Source of the DNA: Ruegeria sp. Ofav3-42
GTDB taxonomy: Bacteria > Pseudomonadota > Alphaproteobacteria > Rhodobacterales > Rhodobacteraceae
NCBI RefSeq assembly: GCF_022347725.1
Contig: NZ_JAKRGB010000010.1
Span: 1 to 64,000 of the forward strand
Reading direction: 5' to 3'
DNA length: 64,000 nt
The notes beneath the pieces were generated by a model. The model had not been told where the DNA came from, made no database searches, and was given only the letters and a program-made list of their open reading frames with translations. This document shows positions 36,801 to 45,219 of the stretch, one piece after another (the first letter of the stretch is position 1; each line of letters starts with the position of its first letter). The translations under genes were made by a program, and so were the position numbers.

Positions 36801-37618
36801 CCCGCTTCCTCGCCATCACCCGCACTGAAATGCTGATCCTGCGCCGCAACCGCTGGCTGTTGATGGCCACGTTGATCATGGTGCTGTTTGCATTGGCCTT
36901 GACCTTTGCCGGCAGCGCGCCAACCGGCACGCTGGGCGTCGACATGCTGACCGTCTCGGTCGCCTCGATGACCACGCTCTCGGTCTACCTCGCCCCACTT
37001 CTGGCGCTGATGATTTCCTTCGACGCCATCGCAGGTGATGTGGACCGGGGCAGTCTGTCGCTGCTGCTGTCCTACCCTGCGGGACGCGGAGAAATCCTAT
37101 TGGGCAAGTTCACCGCACACCTCGCCGCATTGGCCTTTGCCATGACAGTCGGCTTTGGCACCGCCGGCGCGGTTGCCGCGTGGTTCGGCGGCGCGGGGCC
37201 GGAAAGCCTGCTGGCTCTGGTCCGGCTCATCCTCACATCCATCCTGCTGGGCGCCGTGTTTCTGGCGCTGGGATACCTGCTGTCTGCTCTGGCAAGGGGC
37301 GCTACGGCGGCGGCAGGTCTGTCGGCCGGGCTCTGGCTGGTCTTTGTCGTCCTCTATGATCTGGGCTTGTTGGGAGCCGTCGTCATGGATGAGGGCGGCA
37401 CATTCACCCAATCCGTCTTTCCGTGGGTGATGGTTGCCAACCCGGCCGACGCATTCCGTCTGTGGAACATTGCCGCGACCGAGGGCGTCGCGATGGCGTC
37501 CGGCATGACCGGCGCCGCACAGGCCCTGCCCGTCTGGGCTGCGCCAGCATCGCTGCTGATCTGGCCGGTGCTGGGATTTGCTCTTGCGCGCCTGGCCTTC
37601 CGGAGGGTTGAGCCATGA
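36797..37618 (+). CDS. nosY: NosY, ABC transporter permease
   Basis: A 273-residue membrane protein with six predicted helices in the ABC-2 permease family. It begins MTRFLAITRTEMLILRRNRW and contains DAIAGDVDRGSLSLLLSYPAGR, the typical cytoplasmic coupling loop. It forms the NosDFY complex and overlaps nosF and nosL by 4 nt each. Confidence 0.93.
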   Translation: MTRFLAITRTEMLILRRNRWLLMATLIMVLFALALTFAGSAPTGTLGVDMLTVSVASMTTLSVYLAPLLALMISFDAIAGDVDRGSLSLLLSYPAGRGEILLGKFTAHLAALAFAMTVGFGTAGAVAAWFGGAGPESLLALVRLILTSILLGAVFLALGYLLSALARGATAAAGLSAGLWLVFVVLYDLGLLGAVVMDEGGTFTQSVFPWVMVANPADAFRLWNIAATEGVAMASGMTGAAQALPVWAAPASLLIWPVLGFALARLAFRRVEP

Positions 37619-38130
37619 AACGCCTGTGCCTGATCACGCTGATCGCGTTGAGCGCCTGTAAGGAAGAAGTCGCCAAGGCGCCTGATCCGGTCGATCTGAC
37701 GCCCGATGCGTTGAGCTTTTTCTGCCAGATGAATATCGCCGAACACGGCGGACCAAAGGGACAGATCCATCTGGAAGGCTACCCTGCCCCGCTGTTTTTC
37801 GCACAGGTGCGTGACATGGTGGCCTACTTGAAAAGCCCCGAACGGGATGCCGAAATCACCGCTGTTTATGTCAGCGACATGAGCGTCGCGCCCAACTGGC
37901 GTCAGCCCGGCATCTCGAATTGGATCGACGCCGACAGCGCGACATTTGTTGTCGGCTCCAACGTCGCAGGCGGCATGGGCGCGCGTGAGGTTGTGCCGTT
38001 TTCAAGCCCTGATGACGCCAACGCCTTCATTGACCAATACGGCGGGTCAGCGCTGCCGCTGTCCGACATTCCCGATTCCGAGGTACTGGGCCCGGTCGAT
38101 TTGGACCTTCCACTGGAGACTCCCGCATGA
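37615..38130 (+). CDS. nosL: NosL, copper-chaperone lipoprotein
   Basis: A 171-residue outer-membrane-directed lipoprotein. The lipobox is LSAC with Cys15. CQMNIAEHGGPKGQIHL provides the Cys-x-Met copper-binding motif of NosL, and VVPFSSPDDANAFIDQYGG is the other family signature. NosL delivers Cu(I) to NosZ. It overlaps nosY and nosX by 4 nt each. Confidence 0.93.
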   Translation: MKRLCLITLIALSACKEEVAKAPDPVDLTPDALSFFCQMNIAEHGGPKGQIHLEGYPAPLFFAQVRDMVAYLKSPERDAEITAVYVSDMSVAPNWRQPGISNWIDADSATFVVGSNVAGGMGAREVVPFSSPDDANAFIDQYGGSALPLSDIPDSEVLGPVDLDLPLETPA

Positions 38131-39029
38131 CACTTCTGTCCCGCCGCCGGTTTCTGGCAATCTCGGCCGCAAGCGCTGCCTGCCCCGCGGTCGCCGCCCC
38201 CGCACCGACGGCCCGGTGGCATGGGTCCGCCCTGGGTGCGTCGGCAACCATGCAGTTGGCCGGCCTGACCGATGCGCAGGCGCACCCGATCTTTGCTGCG
38301 GTCGAAGCTGAAGTAACGCGGCTCGAGAATATCTTCAGCCTGTACCGCCCAGATTCCCAGCTCTCGCGCCTGAACCGAGACGGTCAGCTGTCGAACCCGG
38401 CGCCAGAGTTGTTGAGCCTGTTCAGCCTGTGCTCGGCTCTACACGAGAATTCGGATGGGGTTTTTGATCCCACAATCCAACCTCTCTGGGTCGCATTGGC
38501 CAATAACGCAAGCGCGGCAGACATCGCATCCGCCAAGGCAACAATCGGATGGCACAACGTCACTGTGGAAAGCGACGCGGTTCGCCTGCCTTATCCGGGT
38601 CAATCAGCACTGACACTGAACGGAATAGCCCAGGGCGCGATTACAGATCGTATTGCCGCGCTGCTGAGGTCAAAGGGGCTGAGAAATGTGCTGGTCGATA
38701 TGGGAGAGATCGCGGCCCTTGGATATCGCAACGATGGTCAGCCGTGGCAAGTTGGTCTTGCAGGACCAGAGCGAACCGTCAAAAAACGTATCGCGCTGAG
38801 TGACCGGGCCGTTGCGACCTCGGATTCCTCCAGTTTGATGCTGACCGGTGTTCACGGCCATATCCTGAGCCCGACAGGTCAAATGCCGAACCATCAGGTT
38901 CTTTCGGTCTCTGCAAAGACAGCGGCGCTTGCGGATGGCCTGTCAACCGCCCTGTGCGCCCTGTCGGATCGCCAGATTGCAAATGCGTTGCAGCGGTTCC
39001 CTGATGCCAGGCTTGAGATGAAGATCTAA
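38127..39029 (+). CDS. nosX: NosX, ApbE-type FMN transferase
   Basis: A 300-residue ApbE-family protein with a Tat-like signal (LLSRRRFLAISAASAACPAVA). The FAD-binding and catalytic features include LTLNGIAQGAITDRIAALL, LVDMGEIAALG and VHGHILSPTGQMP. It should attach FMN covalently to the SGAT threonine of NosR. It is the last gene of the nos operon. The 270 bp after it contain no convincing gene and only a weak short hairpin near the stop. Confidence 0.93.
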   Translation: MTLLSRRRFLAISAASAACPAVAAPAPTARWHGSALGASATMQLAGLTDAQAHPIFAAVEAEVTRLENIFSLYRPDSQLSRLNRDGQLSNPAPELLSLFSLCSALHENSDGVFDPTIQPLWVALANNASAADIASAKATIGWHNVTVESDAVRLPYPGQSALTLNGIAQGAITDRIAALLRSKGLRNVLVDMGEIAALGYRNDGQPWQVGLAGPERTVKKRIALSDRAVATSDSSSLMLTGVHGHILSPTGQMPNHQVLSVSAKTAALADGLSTALCALSDRQIANALQRFPDARLEMKI

Positions 39030-39299
39030 TCCCCTCAGAGGGTACCCAAAAAAACCGGGCACAACGCTTCGAAAATCTGTTGCCAGAACGAATGGCAGCG
39101 GCTCCGGATTTTGACTTTGTGGTTCTGCTGCTTAGTTCGCGCACGCGTCGGACATCGAAAATGCTACCCTCGCACCTCGAAGGGAAGACACCCCTTTCGC
39201 AGGTAAAGAAGTCAACAAAAGAACTGTTGCCACGCGCCGCGTTGATCGGTCAACGACGTACACAAAGCGCCACACATTGCACAAAATGAAAATGGTGGG

Positions 39300-39389
39300 T
39301 GGCGGAGACGAAGGGATTCGAACCCTCGAGACCCTTCCGGGCCTACTCCCTTAGCAGGGGAGCGCCTTCGACCACTCGGCCACGTCTCC
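39300..39389 (-). tRNA. tRNA-Ser (anticodon GCU)
   Basis: A 90-nt class II tRNA read on the minus strand. The acceptor stem is GGAGACG / CGTCTCC with discriminator G and encoded CCA. The D-arm begins TGGCCGAGTGG. The anticodon stem CTCCC / GGGAG closes a loop with TGCTAA (anticodon GCT). A long variable arm (TAGGCCCGGAAGGGTCTCGA) and the T-loop GGTTCGAATCC follow. It reads AGC and AGU codons. Confidence 0.95.
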
Positions 39390-39592
39390 GCTGGCCGGTA
39401 TATCCTTGCCTGTTGACCAGATACAAGGCGATTTTGTTCAACGATGCTATTTTTCTGAAATCAAACACACAGGTGGCATTTTGGCTGCAATGGAAGCCCA
39501 AATGAATGGTAAACCGACAATAGGGCGGCATGCGTTCTGCGAGTTTTGTTTGAACGTAACTCCACACCAACTGAAAAATGCTCCGCACAGGT

Positions 39593-40672
39593 TTATCCTG
39601 GTTCGCCGCCCTCAAGTGTGATGCGAATAAGGAACAGGGTTGCCGGGTCCACTGCCTCGCTGGTCAAGACGGCCTCGAATGCGGGATTCAATACTGTGGT
39701 ATTCCAGGCTTTGACCGCGAGCGCTATCCAGATCGCAAGGGCGCTGCCGTTCTCTAGTTCACGCTTGTAGATGTCTAATATCTGCGGCTGCAACTCCGGG
39801 TGGGCCGTACCGCTCTCCGCCAGAACGCGAATCAGAATCTGTTTTTCTTCAGCCGGACGGTCAGCCTGTGCCAGCGCCTTTTCGATTCCGCTGACCGCCA
39901 GGGCACCGTCAACTTCGATACCCGCCAATCCCCAGTCGTACAAATTGAGGCCCCCGTTGCGAACGACGCGTTGATAGCGCTGTCTGACGAACTCTTTTGC
40001 CTTGGTATCGGACCGAAGTCCCAGCAGCCGAATATATGTAGGCGCGTAAGCAAGACGGTTCGGATTGCGCATCTCTTGCAACAACTGCTCTGTGGGCATG
40101 GCGTCGGTCAAATGCGACACCAGAGTGTAAGGTGCGCGATGGATTTCAATCAGCGCCGCATTGCGCAACATACGATCTTCGTGCGTGAGATAGTCATCGA
40201 AATAGTCGACACGTGCCGCTCGGTCCGTCGCACCGCTGGCCCACCCCTCTCCTTGGGCACGCAGGGTCTCTACGAACTGCGCGCGTTCTGCTGTCATCAA
40301 GAAGCCCTTGCTCCACCCGTTTGAAAGGCTGCGACCAGCCTTGTCCCGGTACCCTGCCCCGTAAATCATCAATACGGTTCTGTCGGGATCAGCACGAAAT
40401 GCAGACCGCGTAACGCTGTCCACCAGAAAGGGAATCTCGGGCAGTGCAGTGACCTGTTCGGGCGTGCCTTTCAAGACTGACACAGAGGTGTATTTGAACG
40501 GGTTGTCTTGCGCCGGGGCCGCTAACACAATCACGCGGGCCGAAAGAAGGCGATCCGCCAAAGAGTATTCCGGAAGTGCGACGCACACACCACAGGCAAG
40601 CGCCGGACCCGGGGCCAGTCCGCTGCCAAAGCTCAATGCCAGAACTGCAATCATATGCGAGACGCGCCGCAT
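39593..40672 (-). CDS. Secreted protein of unknown function with helical-repeat-like body
   Basis: A 359-residue protein with a signal peptide (about 1-26) ending in ALA, followed at once by CGVC and VALPEYSLADRLLSARVIVLAAP. The rest is mostly helical with evenly spaced Leu/Ala stretches (LLQEMRNPNRLAYAPTYIRLL, KEFVRQRYQRVV), suggesting HEAT-like repeats. A GGAG ribosome site lies 8 nt before the ATG. I do not recognise a named family. The adjacent CGVC pair could form a disulfide or metal site near the mature N-terminus. The 152 bp upstream hold no convincing gene. Confidence 0.65.
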   Translation of the reverse strand: MRRVSHMIAVLALSFGSGLAPGPALACGVCVALPEYSLADRLLSARVIVLAAPAQDNPFKYTSVSVLKGTPEQVTALPEIPFLVDSVTRSAFRADPDRTVLMIYGAGYRDKAGRSLSNGWSKGFLMTAERAQFVETLRAQGEGWASGATDRAARVDYFDDYLTHEDRMLRNAALIEIHRAPYTLVSHLTDAMPTEQLLQEMRNPNRLAYAPTYIRLLGLRSDTKAKEFVRQRYQRVVRNGGLNLYDWGLAGIEVDGALAVSGIEKALAQADRPAEEKQILIRVLAESGTAHPELQPQILDIYKRELENGSALAIWIALAVKAWNTTVLNPAFEAVLTSEAVDPATLFLIRITLEGGEPG

Positions 40673-40824
40673 GGGTCATGCTCCGTTACCTACGCCCCAA
40701 CCAGAACGGGGTCGCGTTAGGGTTTCACAAGCAGGTTATCCCAAAATCAGAAAATCCGCGAATTCTTTGCCCGATTTGCGGCAGGCCCAGCGGCAAGCGT
40801 CTTTCGCTCGGCCCGCCATAGAGT

Positions 40825-41142
40825 TCACATCAAGTCGTTTTCCACGTCCTCGGCCGAGATACCCAGCGCGTCCAGACCGTTTTCGAGGTGATCCGACAAG
40901 TGCGGTGTACCGATCAGATAGTCGGCGCAGGGGGTCGATGCCTCGGACTTGGCGGTTGCGACGGCTTCGGCAAGATCTTCGGCGAAAAAGCTTTCACGCC
41001 CGACCCACATGACGGCAACCAGTTCGGCCTGTTCGTCCTCGCTCATCCGGTCGATAAAAGCGCGCAATTCGCCTTCGGCGCGCCCCAGTTCGCGGCCCAT
41101 CATGGCGACCTGAGCGATTTTCCTTGCCGAAATTTCCAACAT
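40825..41142 (-). CDS. DUF3775 domain protein
   Basis: A 105-residue acidic protein beginning MLEISARKIAQVAMMGRELGRAEGELRAFIDRM. It has FAEDLAEAVATAKSEASTPCADYLIGTPHLSDHLENGLDALG, which matches the DUF3775 family common in alphaproteobacteria. AGGAGTT precedes this ATG; an upstream ATG 30 nt earlier lacks a site. The function is unknown. It lies alone between two minus-strand genes. Confidence 0.75.
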   Translation of the reverse strand: MLEISARKIAQVAMMGRELGRAEGELRAFIDRMSEDEQAELVAVMWVGRESFFAEDLAEAVATAKSEASTPCADYLIGTPHLSDHLENGLDALGISAEDVENDLM

Positions 41143-41229
41143 GACCCAACTCCTCGTGTTCGCGGTTTCCATAGTAGCACAACCATGGGGATCGGGCTGA
41201 GTCTTTGATCTTGAGCAAAAAGATCGCGC

Positions 41230-42003
41230 CTAGGGTCTGCGACTGCGGGAAATGGGGTGATCCGGAACTGGGGCGGTGCGAAACGGGACGAAGCGAGCCT
41301 TTTTGACCTTAAGCTTCAGCGCCTGCCAAAGGATCAGGAAAAAGGCGCGCCGCGCGCCGAACGGGCGCCGCAGCAACGACCACAGGATACCCCGGTTGGT
41401 CAGCGGAGCCCGTGGTCCGGTCAGTGTGGCGATCAAACCGCCACTCTCACGACCATAGTCAATCCACACCCCAACCCGCTCAAGCCGGTAGTCGAACCGG
41501 AATGTGTACGCTCCTTCGATTTTCTGAAAAGGCGAGACATGCATCATCTTGTTCGCAACTATGCGATCCGACGGCTGGATCGGCGCAAAATCGTCGTTGT
41601 GGCACAGATAGCTGTGGCGCGTGCCATAGGTATTTGTGACCTCGGCCACCACCGCGTAGAGCTGATCTTCGTTGTCGAAACAGAACCAGAAGCTGACCGG
41701 ATTGAAGACATGTCCCAGCACTCTCGGCTGTGTCAGAAGGGCGATCCTCATCGGTTGCGCCACGCCCAGTTCATCGAACTTGTCTCGTAGCCACAAGGCA
41801 CCGCGCCCCTCGCCGGGCTCACCCCCATGATCGCGGCCTCGCCAGTTCATCACGTTGGCGCGGTTCATCGAGAAAAGCGTTGGCGTGTCCGGCTGGTTTT
41901 CGGGGTCCAACAGTATGTAATCGATGGAATAGCGGAACGCATTCTCGATCACGCCTTTGCGTCCGTGATACGTATGGCCTGAAATATGGTCGATCTGGTT
42001 CAT
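41230..42003 (-). CDS. DUF1365 family protein
   Basis: A 257-residue protein of the DUF1365 family. The motifs GHTYHGRKGVIENAFRYSIDYILLD, RVLGHVFNPVSFWFCFD and VTNTYGTRHSYLCHND are conserved, with the Arg/His pattern typical of the family. In Rhodobacter sphaeroides a DUF1365 gene belongs to the RpoE (singlet oxygen) response cluster with a cyclopropane-fatty-acid synthase-like gene. Here it is divergent from rpoE, but no CFA synthase or FAD oxidoreductase gene is next to it. A role in membrane lipid modification is inferred. Confidence 0.8.
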   Translation of the reverse strand: MNQIDHISGHTYHGRKGVIENAFRYSIDYILLDPENQPDTPTLFSMNRANVMNWRGRDHGGEPGEGRGALWLRDKFDELGVAQPMRIALLTQPRVLGHVFNPVSFWFCFDNEDQLYAVVAEVTNTYGTRHSYLCHNDDFAPIQPSDRIVANKMMHVSPFQKIEGAYTFRFDYRLERVGVWIDYGRESGGLIATLTGPRAPLTNRGILWSLLRRPFGARRAFFLILWQALKLKVKKARFVPFRTAPVPDHPISRSRRP

Positions 42004-42118
42004 ACCGGGCGATGTTCCATTCTGCCTGCAAACTGTTCAAACGGCGTCGATTTCATAGTTGTTTATCTACAATCGATACGAAACCTAGCGCGGTTTGGAT
42101 TTAAATAATCACACAAAG

Positions 42119-42148
42119 TGATCCGGCTTGGGCCACACCACGTATTGT
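42119..42148 (+). promoter_or_regulatory. Candidate RpoE-dependent promoter of rpoE-chrR
   Basis: A -35 element TGATCC is followed after 18 nt by TATTGT. TGATCC-N18-TAAGAA-type promoters are used by R. sphaeroides RpoE for its own operon. The start site would be near 42155. That fits an RpoE start at 42252 better than the ATG at 42153, which would sit almost on the transcript start. Confidence 0.6.
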
Positions 42149-42251
42149 TGTTATGTTTACCGAGATCGATACCGCGACCTTGGATGAACCGGTGGCCGAC
42201 AGGCCCTCAGCGAAGCCTTGGCGCGCGAAGAAACGCAGCAGAGGCAGACCG

Positions 42252-42809
42252 GTGAACCGAGCGGAAGAGTGTCAGAACGCCAGAGCTGAGTGGGTGGACC
42301 ACGTCAGGCGAATTCGTGACGCGCAGGATCAGGCAGCGTTTGCCGAACTGTTTCAGCATTTTGCGCCCCGCATAAAGGCGTTCCTGATAAAGTCTGGCTC
42401 TGACGCCGCACTGGCGGAAGAGTGCGCGCAAGAGGTGATGGCCACGCTCTGGCACAAGGCCCATCTGTTTGATCCGACACGGGCAACCGTGGCCACATGG
42501 GTATTCACAATTGCCCGGAACAAGCGCATCGACGTCCTGCGCAAGCAGCGCCGCCCCGAACCCGAGGACCTGGGATGGGGGCCAGAGGCGGAACCTGAAC
42601 AGGAGAACGTTATCGCGCTGCAACAGGAAACCGCGCAGCTGCGTGACGCTCTGACCGCGTTGCCCGAAGCGCAAAGACAACTGATCGAGAAAGCCTACTT
42701 CGGCGATCTGAGCCATCGAGAAATCGCATCTCAGACCGGATTGCCACTGGGGACGATCAAATCACGGATACGGCTGGCGCTGGACCGCTTGCGCCATGCG
42801 ATGAATTGA
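42252..42809 (+). CDS. rpoE: ECF sigma factor RpoE (singlet oxygen response)
   Basis: A 185-residue ECF group sigma factor with region 2 (about 20-90, including AEECAQEVMATLWHKAHLFDP and VATWVFTIARNKRIDVLRKQ) and region 4 (LPEAQRQLIEKAYFGDLSHREIASQTGLPLGTIKSRI). It closely resembles R. sphaeroides RpoE, which is activated by singlet oxygen and released by ChrR. An ATG at 42153 would add 33 poorly conserved basic residues and start at the candidate promoter's transcript start. The GTG at 42252 gives the usual family length. The start is therefore inferred. It lies 1 nt before chrR. Confidence 0.88.
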   Translation: MNRAEECQNARAEWVDHVRRIRDAQDQAAFAELFQHFAPRIKAFLIKSGSDAALAEECAQEVMATLWHKAHLFDPTRATVATWVFTIARNKRIDVLRKQRRPEPEDLGWGPEAEPEQENVIALQQETAQLRDALTALPEAQRQLIEKAYFGDLSHREIASQTGLPLGTIKSRIRLALDRLRHAMN

Positions 42810-42810
42810 G

Positions 42811-43470
42811 ATGACAAGTATGAGCAACAAGATCAAACATCACCTGACAGACGACCTGCTGATGGCATATGCAGCGGGTGCGCTGCCCGAGGCCTTTGAC
42901 CTGATGGTCGCCACGCACCTGTCATTGTGCGATCATTGCCGGGCGCGCGCGGAAAGCTTCGACGCGGTTGGCGGCTATGTTCTGGAACAGCAGGACGAAA
43001 CCGTTGCGATGAATGACAAGGCGCTTGCCGAAACCATGGCTTTGATTGCAAACGGTGCTCCAATTGCCAAACCCAAGCGCCCGAGTTGTTCTGTCCTGCC
43101 AACCCCGCTGCAGGACTATGTCGGCGGCGACGTGAATGATATCCGCTGGCGACCCATCGGCATGGGCGTCAAACAAGCGATCCTGCCGACGACCGGCGAA
43201 GCGACCGCCCGATTGCTGTTCATTCCGGCGGGGACGGCAGTGCCAGACCACAGCCACAATGGCATTGAGTTGACCATGGTTCTGCAAGGCGCGTTTTCGG
43301 ACGAGGTTGACCACTTCGCCCGCGGCGATGTCGAGATCGCAGATGAAGACCTGCATCACACGCCGACCGCTGATATCACAGAAGACTGCATTTGCCTGGC
43401 TGTGACCGATGCTCCGCTTAAATTCAAAAAGTTGATGCCGCGCTTGTTCCAGCCGTTCCTGCGTATCTGA
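42811..43470 (+). CDS. chrR: Zinc-binding anti-sigma factor ChrR
   Basis: A 219-residue anti-sigma factor. The N-terminal ZAS domain has the His-x~24-His-x3-Cys-x2-Cys zinc pattern (KHHLTDD, and THLSLCDHC). The C-terminal cupin (about 100-200) carries PDHSHNGIELTMVL and EDLHHT, the metal ligands needed for singlet-oxygen sensing. It binds RpoE until oxidative stress. It is co-transcribed with rpoE. Confidence 0.92.
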   Translation: MTSMSNKIKHHLTDDLLMAYAAGALPEAFDLMVATHLSLCDHCRARAESFDAVGGYVLEQQDETVAMNDKALAETMALIANGAPIAKPKRPSCSVLPTPLQDYVGGDVNDIRWRPIGMGVKQAILPTTGEATARLLFIPAGTAVPDHSHNGIELTMVLQGAFSDEVDHFARGDVEIADEDLHHTPTADITEDCICLAVTDAPLKFKKLMPRLFQPFLRI

Positions 43471-43529
43471 TCTGCTCGGTGAATGCGTGATACACTCTCC
43501 CGGAAAACCGATTGGTGGAGACGTATACT

Positions 43530-43934
43530 ATGATGAGATTTTTGATCCTGTCATGTGTCCTTTTGGGCTTTGCATCATTCGCATCGGCTCAACGGGTTGC
43601 GCACGTCAAATTTGAACCCGGCAATTTCGGGACGATGGTCAATGGCACTGTCACAGGCAACGAATACTTCGACTACAAGCTGGGCGCCAAGGCTGGTCAG
43701 GAGATGTTTGCCGAGCTGAAGGTCAGCGACACCAACGGCAACGGCGTAATCTACTTCAACATTTTGCCGCCGGACAGTGACGGGGTCGCCATCTACAATG
43801 GCTCAATCAACGGGAATATTGCCCGCATCGCACTGCCCAAGGACGGAGATTACACGATCCGGGTCTACCTCATGGGCAACGACCGCGATACCGGCAAGAC
43901 CGTCGGCTACAATCTCGACCTTTCGATTCAGTAA
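43530..43934 (+). CDS. Secreted PliG-like protein (putative g-type lysozyme inhibitor fold)
   Basis: A 134-residue protein with a signal peptide (MMRFLILSCVLLGFASFASA). The mature part has HVKFEPGNFGTMVNGTVTGN, FDYKLGAKAGQEM and ALPKDGDYTIRVYLMGNDRD, a pattern that resembles the periplasmic inhibitor of g-type lysozyme (PliG) of enterobacteria in order and spacing. A lysozyme-inhibitor role is inferred from that resemblance. It follows rpoE-chrR on the same strand and ends 3 nt before the convergent rmuC. Confidence 0.55.
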   Translation: MMRFLILSCVLLGFASFASAQRVAHVKFEPGNFGTMVNGTVTGNEYFDYKLGAKAGQEMFAELKVSDTNGNGVIYFNILPPDSDGVAIYNGSINGNIARIALPKDGDYTIRVYLMGNDRDTGKTVGYNLDLSIQ

Positions 43935-43937
43935 CGG

Positions 43938-45167
43938 TCAGCCTTCGGATTTACCAAGCGGAACCACGTTGGTGTGATCTTCGGGGGCAAGTTCTTCGAA
44001 ATCGAAGTTATCCAGCCGCTGGGCCCGACGGCCCGCTTTTTCAGCGCTGATCTTGATTTCCGAGATATCTTTGGCCGCCTGTCCAAAATGGCGGTCCAGA
44101 TTGGAAACACGGTCGCCCAGACGATCGACGTCCTTGTGCAGCATCCCCAGTTCTTTGCGGATGGCCCCCGCCTGTTCCCGCATCCGAGCGTCTTTCAGGA
44201 TCGCTCGCATCGTATTCAGCGTTGCCATGCAGGTGGTCGGAGAAACGATCCAGACACGTTTCGAAAAACTCTCCTGCACCAGTTCCGGAAACTTTGCGTG
44301 CAACTCGGCGTAAACCGCTTCGGACGGTAGGAACATCAGCGCTCCATCGGCGGTTTCGCCGTCCAGAATGTACTTCTCCGAGATATCCGTGATGTGCTTG
44401 CGCACCGTGCTGCGGAACATCTGCACCGCCGCTTTCAGCTCCATATCATTGGTCGAGCCAATCAGCGCCTCATAAGCCTCCAACGGGAACTTGCTGTCGA
44501 TCACAATCGGCCCGGGAGGGTTCGGCAGGTGGATCAGGCAATCCGCCCGCCGCCCGTTCGACAGCGTCGCCTGCAGTTGAAAACTGTCCGAAGGCAGCGC
44601 CTTGGAGACGATGTCGTTCAGCTGAATCTCTCCGAACGCGCCGCGGGTCTGTTTGTTCGACAATATGTCCTGCAGTGACAGCACATCCCCCGACAGTTTG
44701 GTGATGTTGTCCTGCGCCTTATCGATGGCCGCCAGACGTTCCTGCAACTGGGTCAGCGAAGTCGCGGTCTGTTTCGAGGACCCGTGCAGGGATTCTTTCA
44801 TTCGCTCCTGCATCTCGGCCAACGCACGCGCCGATTTCATCGCGTTGTCTGCCAGCCGGTCGTTCATCTGCTGCTGGACCGAGGACAGGCGGGATTCGAC
44901 CGTCTGGATCACCTGCACCTGCGCGTTGGCCTGCGTGTCCGAGACATGCTGCAAGCCCCCTCGCAGTTGTTCCTGCCCCTGCCCCAGCTGCTGCACGTGC
45001 TGGCCCAGATGCGCCATCTGCCGCGCCAGTGGTTCCGCCATGCGGGCGGAGCGGTTAGCTGCACGCAGCGAAAGGAACAGCAACAGCAGGATCAGCAGAA
45101 CAACCCCGCCGCCAATCATCAAAACCGGGTCATTCAATGCATATTGGGTGCCTGCAATCTCGATCAT
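43938..45167 (-). CDS. rmuC: RmuC family DNA recombination protein
   Basis: A 409-residue protein with an N-terminal membrane anchor (about 14-34), a long coiled coil (about 50-165) and the RmuC nuclease-like core. The core has RGAFGEIQLNDIVSKALPSDSF, PIVIDSKFPLEAYEAL and FLPSEAVYAEL. RmuC limits inversions at short repeats in E. coli. Its biochemical activity is not well defined. Confidence 0.93.
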   Translation of the reverse strand: MIEIAGTQYALNDPVLMIGGGVVLLILLLLFLSLRAANRSARMAEPLARQMAHLGQHVQQLGQGQEQLRGGLQHVSDTQANAQVQVIQTVESRLSSVQQQMNDRLADNAMKSARALAEMQERMKESLHGSSKQTATSLTQLQERLAAIDKAQDNITKLSGDVLSLQDILSNKQTRGAFGEIQLNDIVSKALPSDSFQLQATLSNGRRADCLIHLPNPPGPIVIDSKFPLEAYEALIGSTNDMELKAAVQMFRSTVRKHITDISEKYILDGETADGALMFLPSEAVYAELHAKFPELVQESFSKRVWIVSPTTCMATLNTMRAILKDARMREQAGAIRKELGMLHKDVDRLGDRVSNLDRHFGQAAKDISEIKISAEKAGRRAQRLDNFDFEELAPEDHTNVVPLGKSEG

Positions 45168-45219
45168 CTCAACTCGCGTGTTCTTGTTTTATTCTTCATA
45201 GCCCCGCCGGGCCTTGGGA

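Noticed and set aside
40680..40824. Short plus-strand frame with a CPICGRP zinc-ribbon-like segment
   Set aside because: No start with a ribosome site, a short reading frame, and the rest of the translation does not look like a zinc-ribbon family.
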